A stretch of 64,000 bases of DNA from KK5 sp034043675 (GCF_034043675.1 NZ_JAXCLA010000009.1:248001-312000), one strand, 5' to 3'; positions 34,819-43,869 are shown, counted from the stretch's first letter. A program made the numbers and translations. The notes: generated by a model from the sequence alone, not told the origin.

Positions 34819-35958
34819 ATGTCGTTCGTGACGGGTGTGGGCCTGACTTCGTTCGGGCGCCACGAAAACCGGTCCAGCCTGGACCTGATGACCGAGGCCG
34901 CGACCGCAGCGCTGGCCGATTCCGGCCTGCAGCGGCGCGATGTCGACGGGCTGGTGTGCGGCTACGCCACCACCATGCCGCACATTATGTTGTCGACGCT
35001 TTTTGCAGAGCACCTCGGCGTGCAACCACGGTATGCACATGCAGTGCAGGTGGGTGGTGCCACCGGGTTCGCGATGGTGATGCTCGCGCACCTCGTCGTA
35101 CAGGGGGGCGCGGCCGACCACGTACTGGTGGTGGCCGGTGAAAACCGCCTGACCGGCCAGACGCGCGACGCCACCATGCAGACGCTGGCGCAGGCCGGCC
35201 ATGCTCGCTACGAGGTGCCGCTGGGTCCGACGGTGCCGGCCTACTACGCGCTCGTTGCATCGCGCTACATGCATGAGTTCGGCCTGACGGAAGGCGACCT
35301 CGCGCAACTCGCGGTGCAGATGCGTCGCAACGCCATCGACAACCCGGGCGCCCATCTGCGCGACGCGATCACCGTCGACGACGTGCTTCGCTCGACGCCG
35401 ATCGCGACGCCGCTGAAGCTGATGGACTGCTGCCCGATATCCGACGGCGCGGCGGCGTTCATCGTCAGCCGCGAAGCGGTATCGCCGCATTCGCTGCGCA
35501 TCATCGGCGCCTCGCAGGCGCACACGCACCAGCATGTGACGGCGGCTCCGACGCTGACGCAGTTCGGCGCAGCGCCGGCAATGCAGCGTGCGATGGCGCA
35601 GGCCGGCGTGGCGCACGTCGACGTCGGCTACGCGGCCCTCTACGACAGCTTCACCATCACGCTGGCGATCCTGCTCGAGGAACTCGGTCTGGCTGAACGT
35701 GGCCAATCGGGCCGAGCCGCCGCGGCCGGTTATTTCGCGCCTAACGGCACGCTGCCATTGAACACCCACGGCGGCCTACTGAGCTACGGACATTGCGGGG
35801 TCGCGGGTGCGCTGGCTCACCTGGCCGAAACCCACCTTCAGATGACCCGCCGCGCCGGTCCTCGGCAGATCCCCAGCGAGCCCGCGATCGCCATGCTGCA
35901 TGGCGACGGCGGAATCATGTCCTCGCACATCAGCATGATCATGGAGCGGCCGCAATGA
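34819..35958 (+). CDS. Cys-less thiolase-like protein (Ltp2/SCP-x type retro-aldolase candidate)
   Basis: A 379-residue thiolase-superfamily protein. The nucleophile loop reads AVQVGGATGFAMV, with Gly at the place of the reactive Cys, so Claisen chemistry is unlikely. It keeps ALYDSFTITLAILLEELGL and NTHGGLLSYGHCGVAGAL, the Tyr- and His-containing blocks of the Ltp2-type aldolases that cleave beta-hydroxyacyl-CoA side chains in steroid degradation. It overlaps by four bases a DUF35 gene, the known partner type. An AGGAGA ribosome-binding site precedes the ATG. Confidence 0.85.
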   Translation: MSFVTGVGLTSFGRHENRSSLDLMTEAATAALADSGLQRRDVDGLVCGYATTMPHIMLSTLFAEHLGVQPRYAHAVQVGGATGFAMVMLAHLVVQGGAADHVLVVAGENRLTGQTRDATMQTLAQAGHARYEVPLGPTVPAYYALVASRYMHEFGLTEGDLAQLAVQMRRNAIDNPGAHLRDAITVDDVLRSTPIATPLKLMDCCPISDGAAAFIVSREAVSPHSLRIIGASQAHTHQHVTAAPTLTQFGAAPAMQRAMAQAGVAHVDVGYAALYDSFTITLAILLEELGLAERGQSGRAAAAGYFAPNGTLPLNTHGGLLSYGHCGVAGALAHLAETHLQMTRRAGPRQIPSEPAIAMLHGDGGIMSSHISMIMERPQ

Positions 35959-36344
35959 ATGACGAAATCTCGGCACAGCACGACTGGCATGACGGCGTGC
36001 CGGCTCTGTTGCTCGAATGCTGCCGCGCATGCGGTCACGTCGAATACTTCCGTCGAGGTTTCTGCCCGCGCTGCGGCAGCAAGCCGATGGACACAGTCTC
36101 TGCCAGCGGCTTGGGGCGCGTGCATGCGGTGACCCAAGTGTTGCGGGCGGCGACGCCCGAATGGAAGGCCCGAGCACCCTACGTGATCGTGCTGGTCGAC
36201 CTCGACGAGGGCCCACGCGTGATGACTCACGGCTCGGTGGACCTGGCCGTCGGCGACGCCGTACGCATCAGCTACTTCCCGATCGGCGAGCGCCTGATTC
36301 CGCTCGTCCAACCCCTGGACTCTCCCACCAAGGTGACCCCATGA
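35955..36344 (+). CDS. DUF35 OB-fold/zinc-ribbon protein, thiolase partner
   Basis: A 129-residue protein. The N-terminal rubredoxin-like zinc ribbon has CCRACG and CPRCG (about 22-27 and 38-42), and the OB-fold follows (GLGRVHAVTQVLR, then YVIVLVDLDEGPRVMTH, GDAVRISYFPIG). In ChsH2-Ltp2 and related pairs this domain binds the thiolase-like subunit and completes its active site. It is sandwiched by four-base overlaps with the thiolase-like gene before it and the acyl-CoA synthetase after it. Confidence 0.9.
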   Translation: MNDEISAQHDWHDGVPALLLECCRACGHVEYFRRGFCPRCGSKPMDTVSASGLGRVHAVTQVLRAATPEWKARAPYVIVLVDLDEGPRVMTHGSVDLAVGDAVRISYFPIGERLIPLVQPLDSPTKVTP

Positions 36345-38476
36345 CCCCTGCTCGCGACTCAACCGTCCCGGACGCGCTCGGCGACGATCTGCGCGCCGCC
36401 TTCGATCCGCGCTCCATCGCCATCGTCGGCGCCTCCGACAACGCCGACAAGCTCGGCGGCCGCGTGCTGCAGTTCTTGCAGCGTTTCGGCTTTCGCGGCG
36501 GCATCTACCCAATCAACCCGACGCGCGCCGAGGTGCAGGGCGTCAAGGCCTACCCAGCTTTCGATGCCTTGCCCGAGGTCGCCGAACTGGTGGTCATCGC
36601 CGTGCCGGGCGACCAGGCAGTTCAGGCCGTGGAGCAGTGTGGCCGCCATGGCAGCCGCGTTGCGGTGATCCTGAGCGCCGGCTTCGGCGAGACCGACGAT
36701 GCGGGCCGCGCTCAGGAACGCCGGATGGTGGAGATCGCGCGTCGCAGCGGGCTACGGCTGATCGGCCCCAACTCGCAGGGCATCGCCAACTTCGCCAATG
36801 GCGCCATCGGCAACTTCTCGACGATGTTTGTCGAGACCGATCCCGTCGACGGGCCGGTGGCCATCGTCACGCAGAGCGGTGGCAGTTTCGCCGTACCGTT
36901 CGGGCTGCTGCGCGGACAGGGCGTGGGCGTACGCTACGCCAACGCCATCGGCAACCAGTGCGACGTCACGGTGAGCGAACTGGCCATCGCCGCCGCGCGC
37001 GACCCGCAGATCAAGCTGCTGTTGCTCTACATGGAGGGCATTCCCGACGCCAACCACCTCGCGGCCGTCGGCGCCATCGCGCGCGAGCGCCGTCTGCCGG
37101 TGCTGGTCGTGAAATCGGGACGCACGGCGGCGGGCCAACGCGCGTCGATGTCGCACACCGGTTCGCTGGCCACCGAGGACCGCGTCGTCGATGCCTTCCT
37201 CGAGTACCACGGCCTCAAGCGCGTGAATGACTTGGGCGACCTCGCTAAGGCCGCAGAGCTGTACCTGCAAGGCTGGCGCCCGGAAGGACGGCGCTTGGTG
37301 GTGATCAGCAACTCGGGCACTGCCTGTGTGCTGACGGCAGATGCGGCTACTGGCGTTGGCCTACCGATCAACGAGCTTACGCCGGAGACCCGCGCGGCGC
37401 TGGGCAAGGTCCTGCCGAGCTTCGCCAGCACGGTGAACCCTGTGGACATCACTGCCGCGCTGTTGAGCAACAGCCGGCTCTTCGGCGACATCCTGCCGAT
37501 CATCGCGAAGGATCCGGGTGCCGACATCTTCCTGATCTCCGTGCCGGTGTCGGGCCGCGGCTACGACCTTGAGGCCTTTGCTCGCGACGCGGCAGCGTTC
37601 GTCAAATCGACCGGCAAGCCGGTAGTGATGGCCGTGCCGCAGCCCAAGGTCGCGGAGCGTTTCAAGCAGGCTGGCCTGCCGGTGTTCACGCTGGAAAGCC
37701 AGGCGGTGGCTGCTCTGGACCAGTTTGTCGGCCTGCACGAGGCGCTGGAGAACGCTTGCGAGGCCCGCGCGCTGTCACCGGCCGTCCTTGTGGAAAAGAT
37801 GCCGGGCGGCGGCACGGAGCTGGTGCTGAACGAGGCCGATGCCCTGGCGCTGGCCGGCAAGCACGGTGTGCCGGTGGTGCCACACCGCCTGTGCGTCAGT
37901 GCGGACCAAGTGGCTGCCGCGGCCGTGGAATTCGGAGGGCGCGTCGCGGTCAAGGGCTGTACGAATGCAGTGACGCACAAGTCCGATGTGGGTCTGGTGT
38001 GTCTGAACGTGCAAGGCGACGCTGCCGCGCGGGCCGCCTGGGATGAGGTGACGGCGGCCGCCGAGAAGCAGAGTATCCGGCTCGATGGCGTGCTGGTTGC
38101 GCGCATGGTGAGCGGGCGCCGTGAATTCATTGTCGGCGCCCACCGCGACCCGACCTTCGGCCCTGTGCTGACAGTGGGCGACGGTGGCAAGTACGTGGAG
38201 CACCTCCCGGACGTGCAGGTGCTGATGGGCGGTTCGACGCAGGCCGAGATCCGTCGCGCCGTGCAGCGCCTGCGCGTAGCCCCGATCCTGGCCGGCGTGC
38301 GGGGCGAACCGCCGATGGACGTGGACGCACTGGTGACGCTGGTGGCATCAGTCGGACGCCTGATGGTCGACGAACCGGACGTCGTCAGCTTGGACCTCAA
38401 CCCGGTGCTCGTGGGCGCACTTGGCGAAGGCTGCATGGCGCTGGACGGCGTGGTGGTGAAAAGGACCGCGACATGA
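36341..38476 (+). CDS. NDP-forming acyl-CoA synthetase (acetate--CoA ligase family)
   Basis: A 711-residue single-chain enzyme with the acetyl-CoA synthetase (ADP-forming)/Pat order. The CoA-binding Rossmann domain begins FDPRSIAIVGASDNADKLGGRV, two ligase domains carry the phospho-His (SMSHTGSLAT, about residue 272), and a C-terminal ATP-grasp (about 490-711) has GGRVAVKGCTNAVTHKSDVG and RRGEFI-like ARMVSGRREFIVGAHRDPTFGP. It interconverts acyl-CoA and acid with ATP or ADP. It starts in the DUF35 stop codon. It may recover the acid or aldehyde-derived product of side-chain cleavage. Confidence 0.9.
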   Translation: MTPARDSTVPDALGDDLRAAFDPRSIAIVGASDNADKLGGRVLQFLQRFGFRGGIYPINPTRAEVQGVKAYPAFDALPEVAELVVIAVPGDQAVQAVEQCGRHGSRVAVILSAGFGETDDAGRAQERRMVEIARRSGLRLIGPNSQGIANFANGAIGNFSTMFVETDPVDGPVAIVTQSGGSFAVPFGLLRGQGVGVRYANAIGNQCDVTVSELAIAAARDPQIKLLLLYMEGIPDANHLAAVGAIARERRLPVLVVKSGRTAAGQRASMSHTGSLATEDRVVDAFLEYHGLKRVNDLGDLAKAAELYLQGWRPEGRRLVVISNSGTACVLTADAATGVGLPINELTPETRAALGKVLPSFASTVNPVDITAALLSNSRLFGDILPIIAKDPGADIFLISVPVSGRGYDLEAFARDAAAFVKSTGKPVVMAVPQPKVAERFKQAGLPVFTLESQAVAALDQFVGLHEALENACEARALSPAVLVEKMPGGGTELVLNEADALALAGKHGVPVVPHRLCVSADQVAAAAVEFGGRVAVKGCTNAVTHKSDVGLVCLNVQGDAAARAAWDEVTAAAEKQSIRLDGVLVARMVSGRREFIVGAHRDPTFGPVLTVGDGGKYVEHLPDVQVLMGGSTQAEIRRAVQRLRVAPILAGVRGEPPMDVDALVTLVASVGRLMVDEPDVVSLDLNPVLVGALGEGCMALDGVVVKRTAT

Positions 38477-38508
38477 GCGCCTTTGGCAACACCTATCGCT
38501 TTGAGTGA
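38473..38508 (+). other. 11-codon mini-frame coupled to the acyl-CoA synthetase stop
   Basis: An ATG overlapping the stop of the preceding gene (ATGA) opens an 11-codon frame that ends at 38508, just before the start of the ketopantoate-reductase-like gene. It may be a coupling or leader frame, or the original start of that gene broken by a frameshift. Confidence 0.3.
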
Positions 38509-38518
38509 AGGGCTGACC

Positions 38519-39532
38519 GTGTCCTTGAACTCGCTCGACGTCGGCGTGCTGGGAGGCGGCGCCATCGGCGGCAGCCTCGCGGCTCGCCTGGCGTCGTCGG
38601 GTGAGCGGGTGACGCTAGTGGCCCGCGGCGCCAACGGGCGCGCCATCCGCGAACAAGGGCTGGTGCTGCACGAAGGCGGGCGCGAGTTGCGTGTGCCATT
38701 GCCGTGCTGCGAGCAAGCCGGCGACCTGGGACCTCAGGATGTGATCGTCGTCGCCGTTAAGGGCCGCGACCTGTCGCCCCTCGCCTCCGTGCTGCCGGGA
38801 CTGCTCAAGCCGGGCGGCCGGCTCGTGCTGGCGATGAACGGGATTCCATTCTGGTTCGATCGGTTCGGCGGGTTCGCCTGGCCGGCGGCGGTGCGGGAGA
38901 TGCTGGACCCAGGCGGCGAACTGGCTCGGCAGCTTCCCCTGCACGCGCTCGTCGGCGCGGTGGTGTTGTCGTCGGCCGAAGTGCTGGCGCCAGGCATTGT
39001 GCGCTCGCCAGCGGGCGATCGGCGCAGCGTCATCCTGGGCCGGCCCGACGGTGGCGTGGATGCCGTGACGCAGCGTTTCGCCGACGCCTTGTCCAAGGCC
39101 AGCTACGCAACGCGCATCAGCAGCGACATCCGCGCGGAGCTGTGGGCCAAGCTGATGCTGTTTTGCAGCGCGGGGCCCTTGAGCGCCTTGACGGGAGCCG
39201 ACCTCGGCGTGCTCGCGGCGGAGCCTTCCAGCGAAGCCTTGTGGCTCGGGATGATGAACGAGTGCCTCGACCTCGGCAGCGCCGTCGGCCTGGCGGTTGA
39301 TGCGGAGCCGCGAGCCGTGCTCGATGCCTTCCGCGGCACGGCGGTGCGGCCTTCGATGCTGCAGGACGTCGAGGCCGGACGGTCGCCGGAGATCGAGAGC
39401 GGTCTGCTGGCTGTCGATCTCATCGCAAGGGGCCGGGACATGGAACTGCCGCGGCTGTCCGCGGTGGCCGCATTGATGCGGATGAAGTGGCCGCTCGCGG
39501 TTTCGGCCGGCGACACGCGGGAAGAGAACTGA
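38519..39532 (+). CDS. 2-dehydropantoate 2-reductase-like protein
   Basis: A 337-residue NADPH-binding protein of the ApbA/PanE fold from the GTG at 38519, which follows GAAGGG; the frame is open from a TTG at 38483. The nucleotide motif is VGVLGGGAIGGSLAARLA, close to the N-terminus. The helical C-terminal domain includes ELWAKLMLFCSAGPLSALTG, with the conserved Lys, and MLQDVEAGRSPEIESGLLA, the usual D-x-G-R-x-x-E-I block. In this operon it more likely reduces a branched 2-keto or beta-keto acid than serves pantothenate synthesis. Confidence 0.8.
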   Translation: MSLNSLDVGVLGGGAIGGSLAARLASSGERVTLVARGANGRAIREQGLVLHEGGRELRVPLPCCEQAGDLGPQDVIVVAVKGRDLSPLASVLPGLLKPGGRLVLAMNGIPFWFDRFGGFAWPAAVREMLDPGGELARQLPLHALVGAVVLSSAEVLAPGIVRSPAGDRRSVILGRPDGGVDAVTQRFADALSKASYATRISSDIRAELWAKLMLFCSAGPLSALTGADLGVLAAEPSSEALWLGMMNECLDLGSAVGLAVDAEPRAVLDAFRGTAVRPSMLQDVEAGRSPEIESGLLAVDLIARGRDMELPRLSAVAALMRMKWPLAVSAGDTREEN

Positions 39533-39535
39533 TCA

Positions 39536-40573
39536 ATGTCGAACGCATTTACACCCACCCACGACCTCGACCTCAATGCCCTGCAGCACTGGCTGACTGG
39601 AAAACTGGACGCCGACCTGGGCCCGCTTCAGGCGCTGCGTCTGTCGGGCGGGCAATCGAATCCCACCTACCGACTCACGGCCGGCGACAGGCGCTACGTG
39701 CTTCGGCGCAAGCCCAGCGGCACGCTGCTGCCTTCGGCGCATGCGATCGACCGCGAGTTCCGCATCATCAAGGCGCTCGAAGCAACCGAGGTTCCTGTGC
39801 CGGGCGCACGCGTTTATTGCGACGATCCGTCGATCATCGGCGCTGCTTTCTACGTAATGGACTGCGTGGAGGGCCGCATCTTCTGGGACCCGACGCTGCC
39901 CGAGCTGAGCTGCGACGACCGCCGCGCGGCCTGGCAGGATTTCGGCCGCGTGGTGGCGGCCCTCCATCGCGTGGATCCTGCGTCCGTCGGACTGGCCGAT
40001 TTCGGCCGGCCGGAAGGCTACGTGTCGCGGCAGATCTCGCGGCTGGGTCGGCAATACACGGAGTCGGGATTCCAGCGCATCGAGGCGATGGACTGCCTCA
40101 TCGGTTGGCTGAAGGCGCACTCGCCCATCGTGGACGAAACTGCAATCGTGCATGGCGATCTGCGCATGGACAACCTGATCTTCCATCCCGACGAGCCGCG
40201 CATTCTGGCTGTGCTCGACTGGGAACTCTCGACCCTCGGCCATCCGCTCGCCGACTTCGCGTATCACATGTTGACCTGGCGCCTCACACAGGCGCAGTTC
40301 CGCGGCATGGCGGGCCGCGACCTGGCGGCCCTGTGCATCCCCGGCGAACGCGAATACCTCGATGCGTATTGCTGCCAGGTCGGACGCGAACCCGTCGACC
40401 CGCTGCAATGGAAGTACTTCCTCGTGTTCGCGATGTTCCGCCTGGCCGCAATTCTGCACGGCATCGCCAGGCGGGCGATGGATGGGACGGCATCGAATGC
40501 CACAGCGCGCGAGACCGGCGCGCTGGCCAGGCCGATCGCCGAAGCCGCCGTTTCCCTGCTGGAGATTGACTGA
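39536..40573 (+). CDS. APH-type kinase (4-hydroxyacyl-CoA kinase candidate, LvaA-like)
   Basis: A 345-residue protein-kinase-like phosphotransferase of the APH family. It has LSGGQSNPTYRL (nucleotide loop), YVLRRKPSG with the ATP-binding Lys, the catalytic HGDLRMDNL and the metal-binding LDWELSTLG. The same domain is fused to acyl-CoA dehydrogenase in animal ACAD10/11 and is the separate LvaA kinase in levulinate degradation, where it phosphorylates a 4-hydroxyacyl-CoA. Here its stop overlaps the start of an acyl-CoA dehydrogenase gene. The kinase role on a 4-hydroxyacyl-CoA is inferred from this pairing. Confidence 0.87.
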   Translation: MSNAFTPTHDLDLNALQHWLTGKLDADLGPLQALRLSGGQSNPTYRLTAGDRRYVLRRKPSGTLLPSAHAIDREFRIIKALEATEVPVPGARVYCDDPSIIGAAFYVMDCVEGRIFWDPTLPELSCDDRRAAWQDFGRVVAALHRVDPASVGLADFGRPEGYVSRQISRLGRQYTESGFQRIEAMDCLIGWLKAHSPIVDETAIVHGDLRMDNLIFHPDEPRILAVLDWELSTLGHPLADFAYHMLTWRLTQAQFRGMAGRDLAALCIPGEREYLDAYCCQVGREPVDPLQWKYFLVFAMFRLAAILHGIARRAMDGTASNATARETGALARPIAEAAVSLLEID

Positions 40574-41775
40574 TGTTCACCTTTTCGCCGCGCAGCAATG
40601 ATTTGCGCGAACGCCTGCTCGCCTTCATGGACGAGCACATCTATCCCAACGAGGCGCGCTATTTCCAGGAGGCCGAGGAACTGGGTCCCTGGAAGGTCTA
40701 TCCGGTGGTCGAAGCGCTGAAGCCGAAGGCGCGGGAACTCGGCCTGTGGAACCTGTTCCTGCCGCCGTCGCCGCACGGCCCGGGACTGAGCAATCTGGAC
40801 TACGCGCCGCTGTGCGAGGTGATGGGCCGCTCGCACCTCGCGCCCGAGGTGTTCAATTGCTCTGCGCCCGACACCGGCAACATGGAAGTGCTGGAGCGCT
40901 ACGGCACCGCGCAACAGCAGAAGGCATGGCTGCAACCGTTGCTGGACGGCGAGATCCGCTCGTGCTTCGCGATGACTGAGCCACAGGTCGCCTCCAGTGA
41001 CGCGACGAACATCGAATCGACCATCGTTCGTGATGGCGATGCCTACGTGGTAAACGGCCGCAAGTGGTACACGACCAATGCCACCGACCCGCGCTGCCGC
41101 ATCGCGATCTTCATGGGCAAGAGCGATCCCGCCAATCCGGACCGGCATCGGCAGCAGTCGATGATCCTGGTGCCGATGGACGCGCCCGGGGTGCGCGTGA
41201 TCCGGCCGCTGCCGGTGTTCGGCTTTTATGGCGTGCCGGACCGTGCGTCCGAGGTCGAGTTCGACAACGTGCGCGTGCCCGCGGACCACCTGCTGCTCGG
41301 CGAGGGGCGTGGCTTCGAGATCGCGCAGGGCCGCCTGGGCCCGGGCCGCATCCACCACTGCATGCGGCTCATCGGTCTGGCCGAGCGCATGCTGGAGATC
41401 ATGTGCCGGCGAACGCTGTCGCGCAAAGCATTCGGCAAGCTTATCGCCGACCAGGGCGTCACTATCGAGCGCATCGCCGAGTCGCGCATTGCGATCGATC
41501 AGGCGCGCCTGCTGACTTTCAACGCGGCCCATCGTATGGACACCGTCGGCAACAAGGTGGCAAAGGCCGAGATCGCCATGATCAAGGTGGCCGCGCCGAA
41601 CATGGCCTGCAAGGTAATCGACTGGGCCATCCAGGCCTACGGCGGCGGCGGTACCAACAACGACGTCGGCCTGGCTGCGGCCTACGCCACGGCGAGATTG
41701 CTGCGATTGGCGGATGGCCCGGACGAAGTGCACCGCCAGCAGATTGGCAAGCTCGAACTCGCAAAGTATCGGTAG
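40573..41775 (+). CDS. Acyl-CoA dehydrogenase (ACAD10/11- or LvaC-like)
   Basis: A 400-residue flavoprotein of the acyl-CoA dehydrogenase fold. The FAD/substrate segments CFAMTEPQVASSDATNIES and KWYTTNATDPRCRIAIFMG are present, followed by RLGPGRIHHCMRLIGLAERMLE and the C-terminal QAYGGGGTNNDVGLAAAYATARLLRLADGPDEVH. It starts on the last base of the kinase gene. In the levulinate pathway the matching protein converts the 4-phosphoacyl-CoA to an enoyl-CoA, and the same is plausible here. Simple alpha,beta-dehydrogenation is the alternative. Confidence 0.9.
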   Translation: MFTFSPRSNDLRERLLAFMDEHIYPNEARYFQEAEELGPWKVYPVVEALKPKARELGLWNLFLPPSPHGPGLSNLDYAPLCEVMGRSHLAPEVFNCSAPDTGNMEVLERYGTAQQQKAWLQPLLDGEIRSCFAMTEPQVASSDATNIESTIVRDGDAYVVNGRKWYTTNATDPRCRIAIFMGKSDPANPDRHRQQSMILVPMDAPGVRVIRPLPVFGFYGVPDRASEVEFDNVRVPADHLLLGEGRGFEIAQGRLGPGRIHHCMRLIGLAERMLEIMCRRTLSRKAFGKLIADQGVTIERIAESRIAIDQARLLTFNAAHRMDTVGNKVAKAEIAMIKVAAPNMACKVIDWAIQAYGGGGTNNDVGLAAAYATARLLRLADGPDEVHRQQIGKLELAKYR

Positions 41776-41781
41776 GCCTCC

Positions 41782-42549
41782 ATGGAAAAAATAGATCCTT
41801 TCCGTCTCGATGGGCGCGTCGCACTCGTCACCGGTTCGACGATGGGCATCGGCGAGGCCATTGCCCGGACGCTGGCCCAAGCGGGCGCGCACGTGCTCAT
41901 CAGCAGCCGCAAGCCGGACGAATGCGAACGCGTGGCGGCGTCATTGCGCGATGACGGCCTGAGCGCCGAAGCGCAGGCCTGCCACATCGGTCGCATGGAC
42001 GACATCGAAGCCATGGGGCGGCAGCTGACCGAGCGCCATGGCGGGCTCGACTTGCTGGTCAATAACGCGGTGCTGAGCCCGTTGCGATCGATCGAAGACA
42101 CCGACCTCGGGATCTTTTCGAAGACGGTGGAAGTGAACCTGCGCGGGCATTGGTATCTGTCCGCACTCGCCGCGCGGCTAATGGCGCCACGCGGCGGCGG
42201 GAGCATCGTCAACATCGCATCGATCGCCGCGCTGAATCCCGACCGCGGGCTGGCGCTGTACTCGACGCTGAAGACGGCCATGCTCGGCATGACACGGGCG
42301 TTCGCGCTGGAGTGCGGCCCGTCTCAAGTGCGAGTGAATGCGGTGCTGCCCGGTCTCATCAAGACGCGGCTGGCTGGCAAATACAACGACGCCACGCAGC
42401 AGCACGTGGTCGGCAAGACGCCGCTCGGCCGTATCGGCGAGCCCGAGGACATCGCCCATGCCGTGCAGTTCCTCGCCTCTCCGGCCGCGGCATTCGTCAC
42501 CGGCGCAGCGCTCGTGGCGGACGGTGGCGTGAGCCTCACGGTGTTGTGA
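41782..42549 (+). CDS. SDR family oxidoreductase
   Basis: A 255-residue classical short-chain dehydrogenase. Cofactor motif VTGSTMGIGEA (about 15-25), NNAVL, catalytic Ser in NIASIAALN, and YSTLK as the Tyr-x3-Lys pair. The C-terminal GAALVADGGVSLTVL is the usual ending. It follows the acyl-CoA dehydrogenase by six bases and would oxidise a hydroxyacyl-CoA, as LvaD-type proteins do in levulinate operons. A porin follows after 131 bases. Confidence 0.9.
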   Translation: MEKIDPFRLDGRVALVTGSTMGIGEAIARTLAQAGAHVLISSRKPDECERVAASLRDDGLSAEAQACHIGRMDDIEAMGRQLTERHGGLDLLVNNAVLSPLRSIEDTDLGIFSKTVEVNLRGHWYLSALAARLMAPRGGGSIVNIASIAALNPDRGLALYSTLKTAMLGMTRAFALECGPSQVRVNAVLPGLIKTRLAGKYNDATQQHVVGKTPLGRIGEPEDIAHAVQFLASPAAAFVTGAALVADGGVSLTVL

Positions 42550-42680
42550 GGGCCGGCAGTGCCGCGCATCGACGTGCGGACATGTTGACTGGCGCGACAC
42601 CTTGGACAGCAGGGACGAGAAGAACAACGAACGGGTTCATGTTTGCAGTGGTTCGATACATCTACAACAGGAGATAGACG

Positions 42681-43787
42681 ATGAAGCAAATCCTTGGAGC
42701 GCTTGCGCTTGCCCTTCCGATGGTCCCTGCACTGGCGCAGAGCTCGGTCACCATCTACGGCGTTCTCGACCTTTCGGTGGGCGCGACGAACAACGGCAAC
42801 GGCAACGTGAAGCAGCTAATGTCCGGAGTGGGGCCGGGAAGCCGTCTGGGTTTTCGCGGAACCGAAGATCTCGGCGGCGGCCTGAAAGCGAACTTCGTGC
42901 TCGAGGAGGGCATCGCTGTCGACACGGGTACCTTGAACCAGGGTGGCTTGGCGTGGGGCCGCCAGATCTTCGTCGGGCTTTCGAGCACGTGGTGGAGCCT
43001 ATCGGCGGGCCGGCAGTACTCGCCGCTGAACGTGAGCCTCGTCGAATCCGATGCATTCCGGCAGGTGTACTGGGGAGACACGACCGGGACCGGCAACGCG
43101 CTCTACCAGTCGCCCGGCGCCGCCCAGGGATCGGGCGGGCAAGCCTCGACGGCGCGCGTAAACAACTCGGTGCTTGCCACGGCCACGGGCGGCGGCTTCA
43201 CCGGCCGGCTGATGGTCGCTGCAGGGGATGAGGGCAACAACGGTTCGGGACACCTGGCGATGCTCGGCGGCACCTACAGGGTTGGTGGCCTGCTGCTGAC
43301 CGGCACGTACAACCGCTTCCGCCAGTACGCCACGACACTCGCTGCGGGCACTTCACCGCAATGGCAGACCGAGTTCAACGTGGGCGGTTCCTACGACTTC
43401 GGCCCGGTAATGCTGCTTGCCGGCTACTACTCCTACGACCCGTCAGAAAACCGCACGCCGGGCGCTCCCACTGCACTCGATCCGCGCTTTACGAAGACGG
43501 TATCGGACTGGATCGGCTTCCGCGCGCCACTGGGCGGAGGCACCTTGATCGGCCAGGTGATGAAGACCACTTTCGACTACGCCGCTGCGGATGGCCGCGG
43601 CACAACGATCGCCGCAGCGTATGAGTATCCGCTCTCGAAACGCACGACGCTCTACGGCTCCTACGCGCAGTTGAACAACAACGCCCAGGGCCTCGTCAGT
43701 ATCCAGGGCGCCACCGTGTCCGTATTCCCGGCCTACCCGGGGGCGGACCTGCGAGGCTACGCCTTCGGTCTGCGTCACACGTTCTGA
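42681..43787 (+). CDS. General porin (Gram-negative trimeric type)
   Basis: A 368-residue outer-membrane beta-barrel. The signal peptide is ILGALALALPMVPALAQ, then SSVTIYGVLDLSVGATNN, the usual first strand. GSRLGFRGTEDLGGGLKANFVLEEG and GRQIFVGLSSTWWSLSAGRQYSP form the early strands and the constriction-loop region, and the chain ends in Phe (FGLRHTF) as barrel proteins do. An AGGAGATAGACG ribosome-binding site precedes the ATG. It likely provides substrate entry for the catabolic operon. Confidence 0.92.
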   Translation: MKQILGALALALPMVPALAQSSVTIYGVLDLSVGATNNGNGNVKQLMSGVGPGSRLGFRGTEDLGGGLKANFVLEEGIAVDTGTLNQGGLAWGRQIFVGLSSTWWSLSAGRQYSPLNVSLVESDAFRQVYWGDTTGTGNALYQSPGAAQGSGGQASTARVNNSVLATATGGGFTGRLMVAAGDEGNNGSGHLAMLGGTYRVGGLLLTGTYNRFRQYATTLAAGTSPQWQTEFNVGGSYDFGPVMLLAGYYSYDPSENRTPGAPTALDPRFTKTVSDWIGFRAPLGGGTLIGQVMKTTFDYAAADGRGTTIAAAYEYPLSKRTTLYGSYAQLNNNAQGLVSIQGATVSVFPAYPGADLRGYAFGLRHTF

Positions 43788-43869
43788 TCAGAATGACGCG
43801 TCGGCGCGACTGCGTCGTCGCTGAAAGCGGTGAGGCCGCCGTCAGTGACGGCTTCGCCTGAAAGGCTAT

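Noticed and set aside
43833..43860. GCCGTCA-G-TGACGGC palindrome after the porin as a terminator
   Set aside because: The arms are perfect but the loop is one base and there is no T-run; it may be only a GC-rich symmetric sequence.
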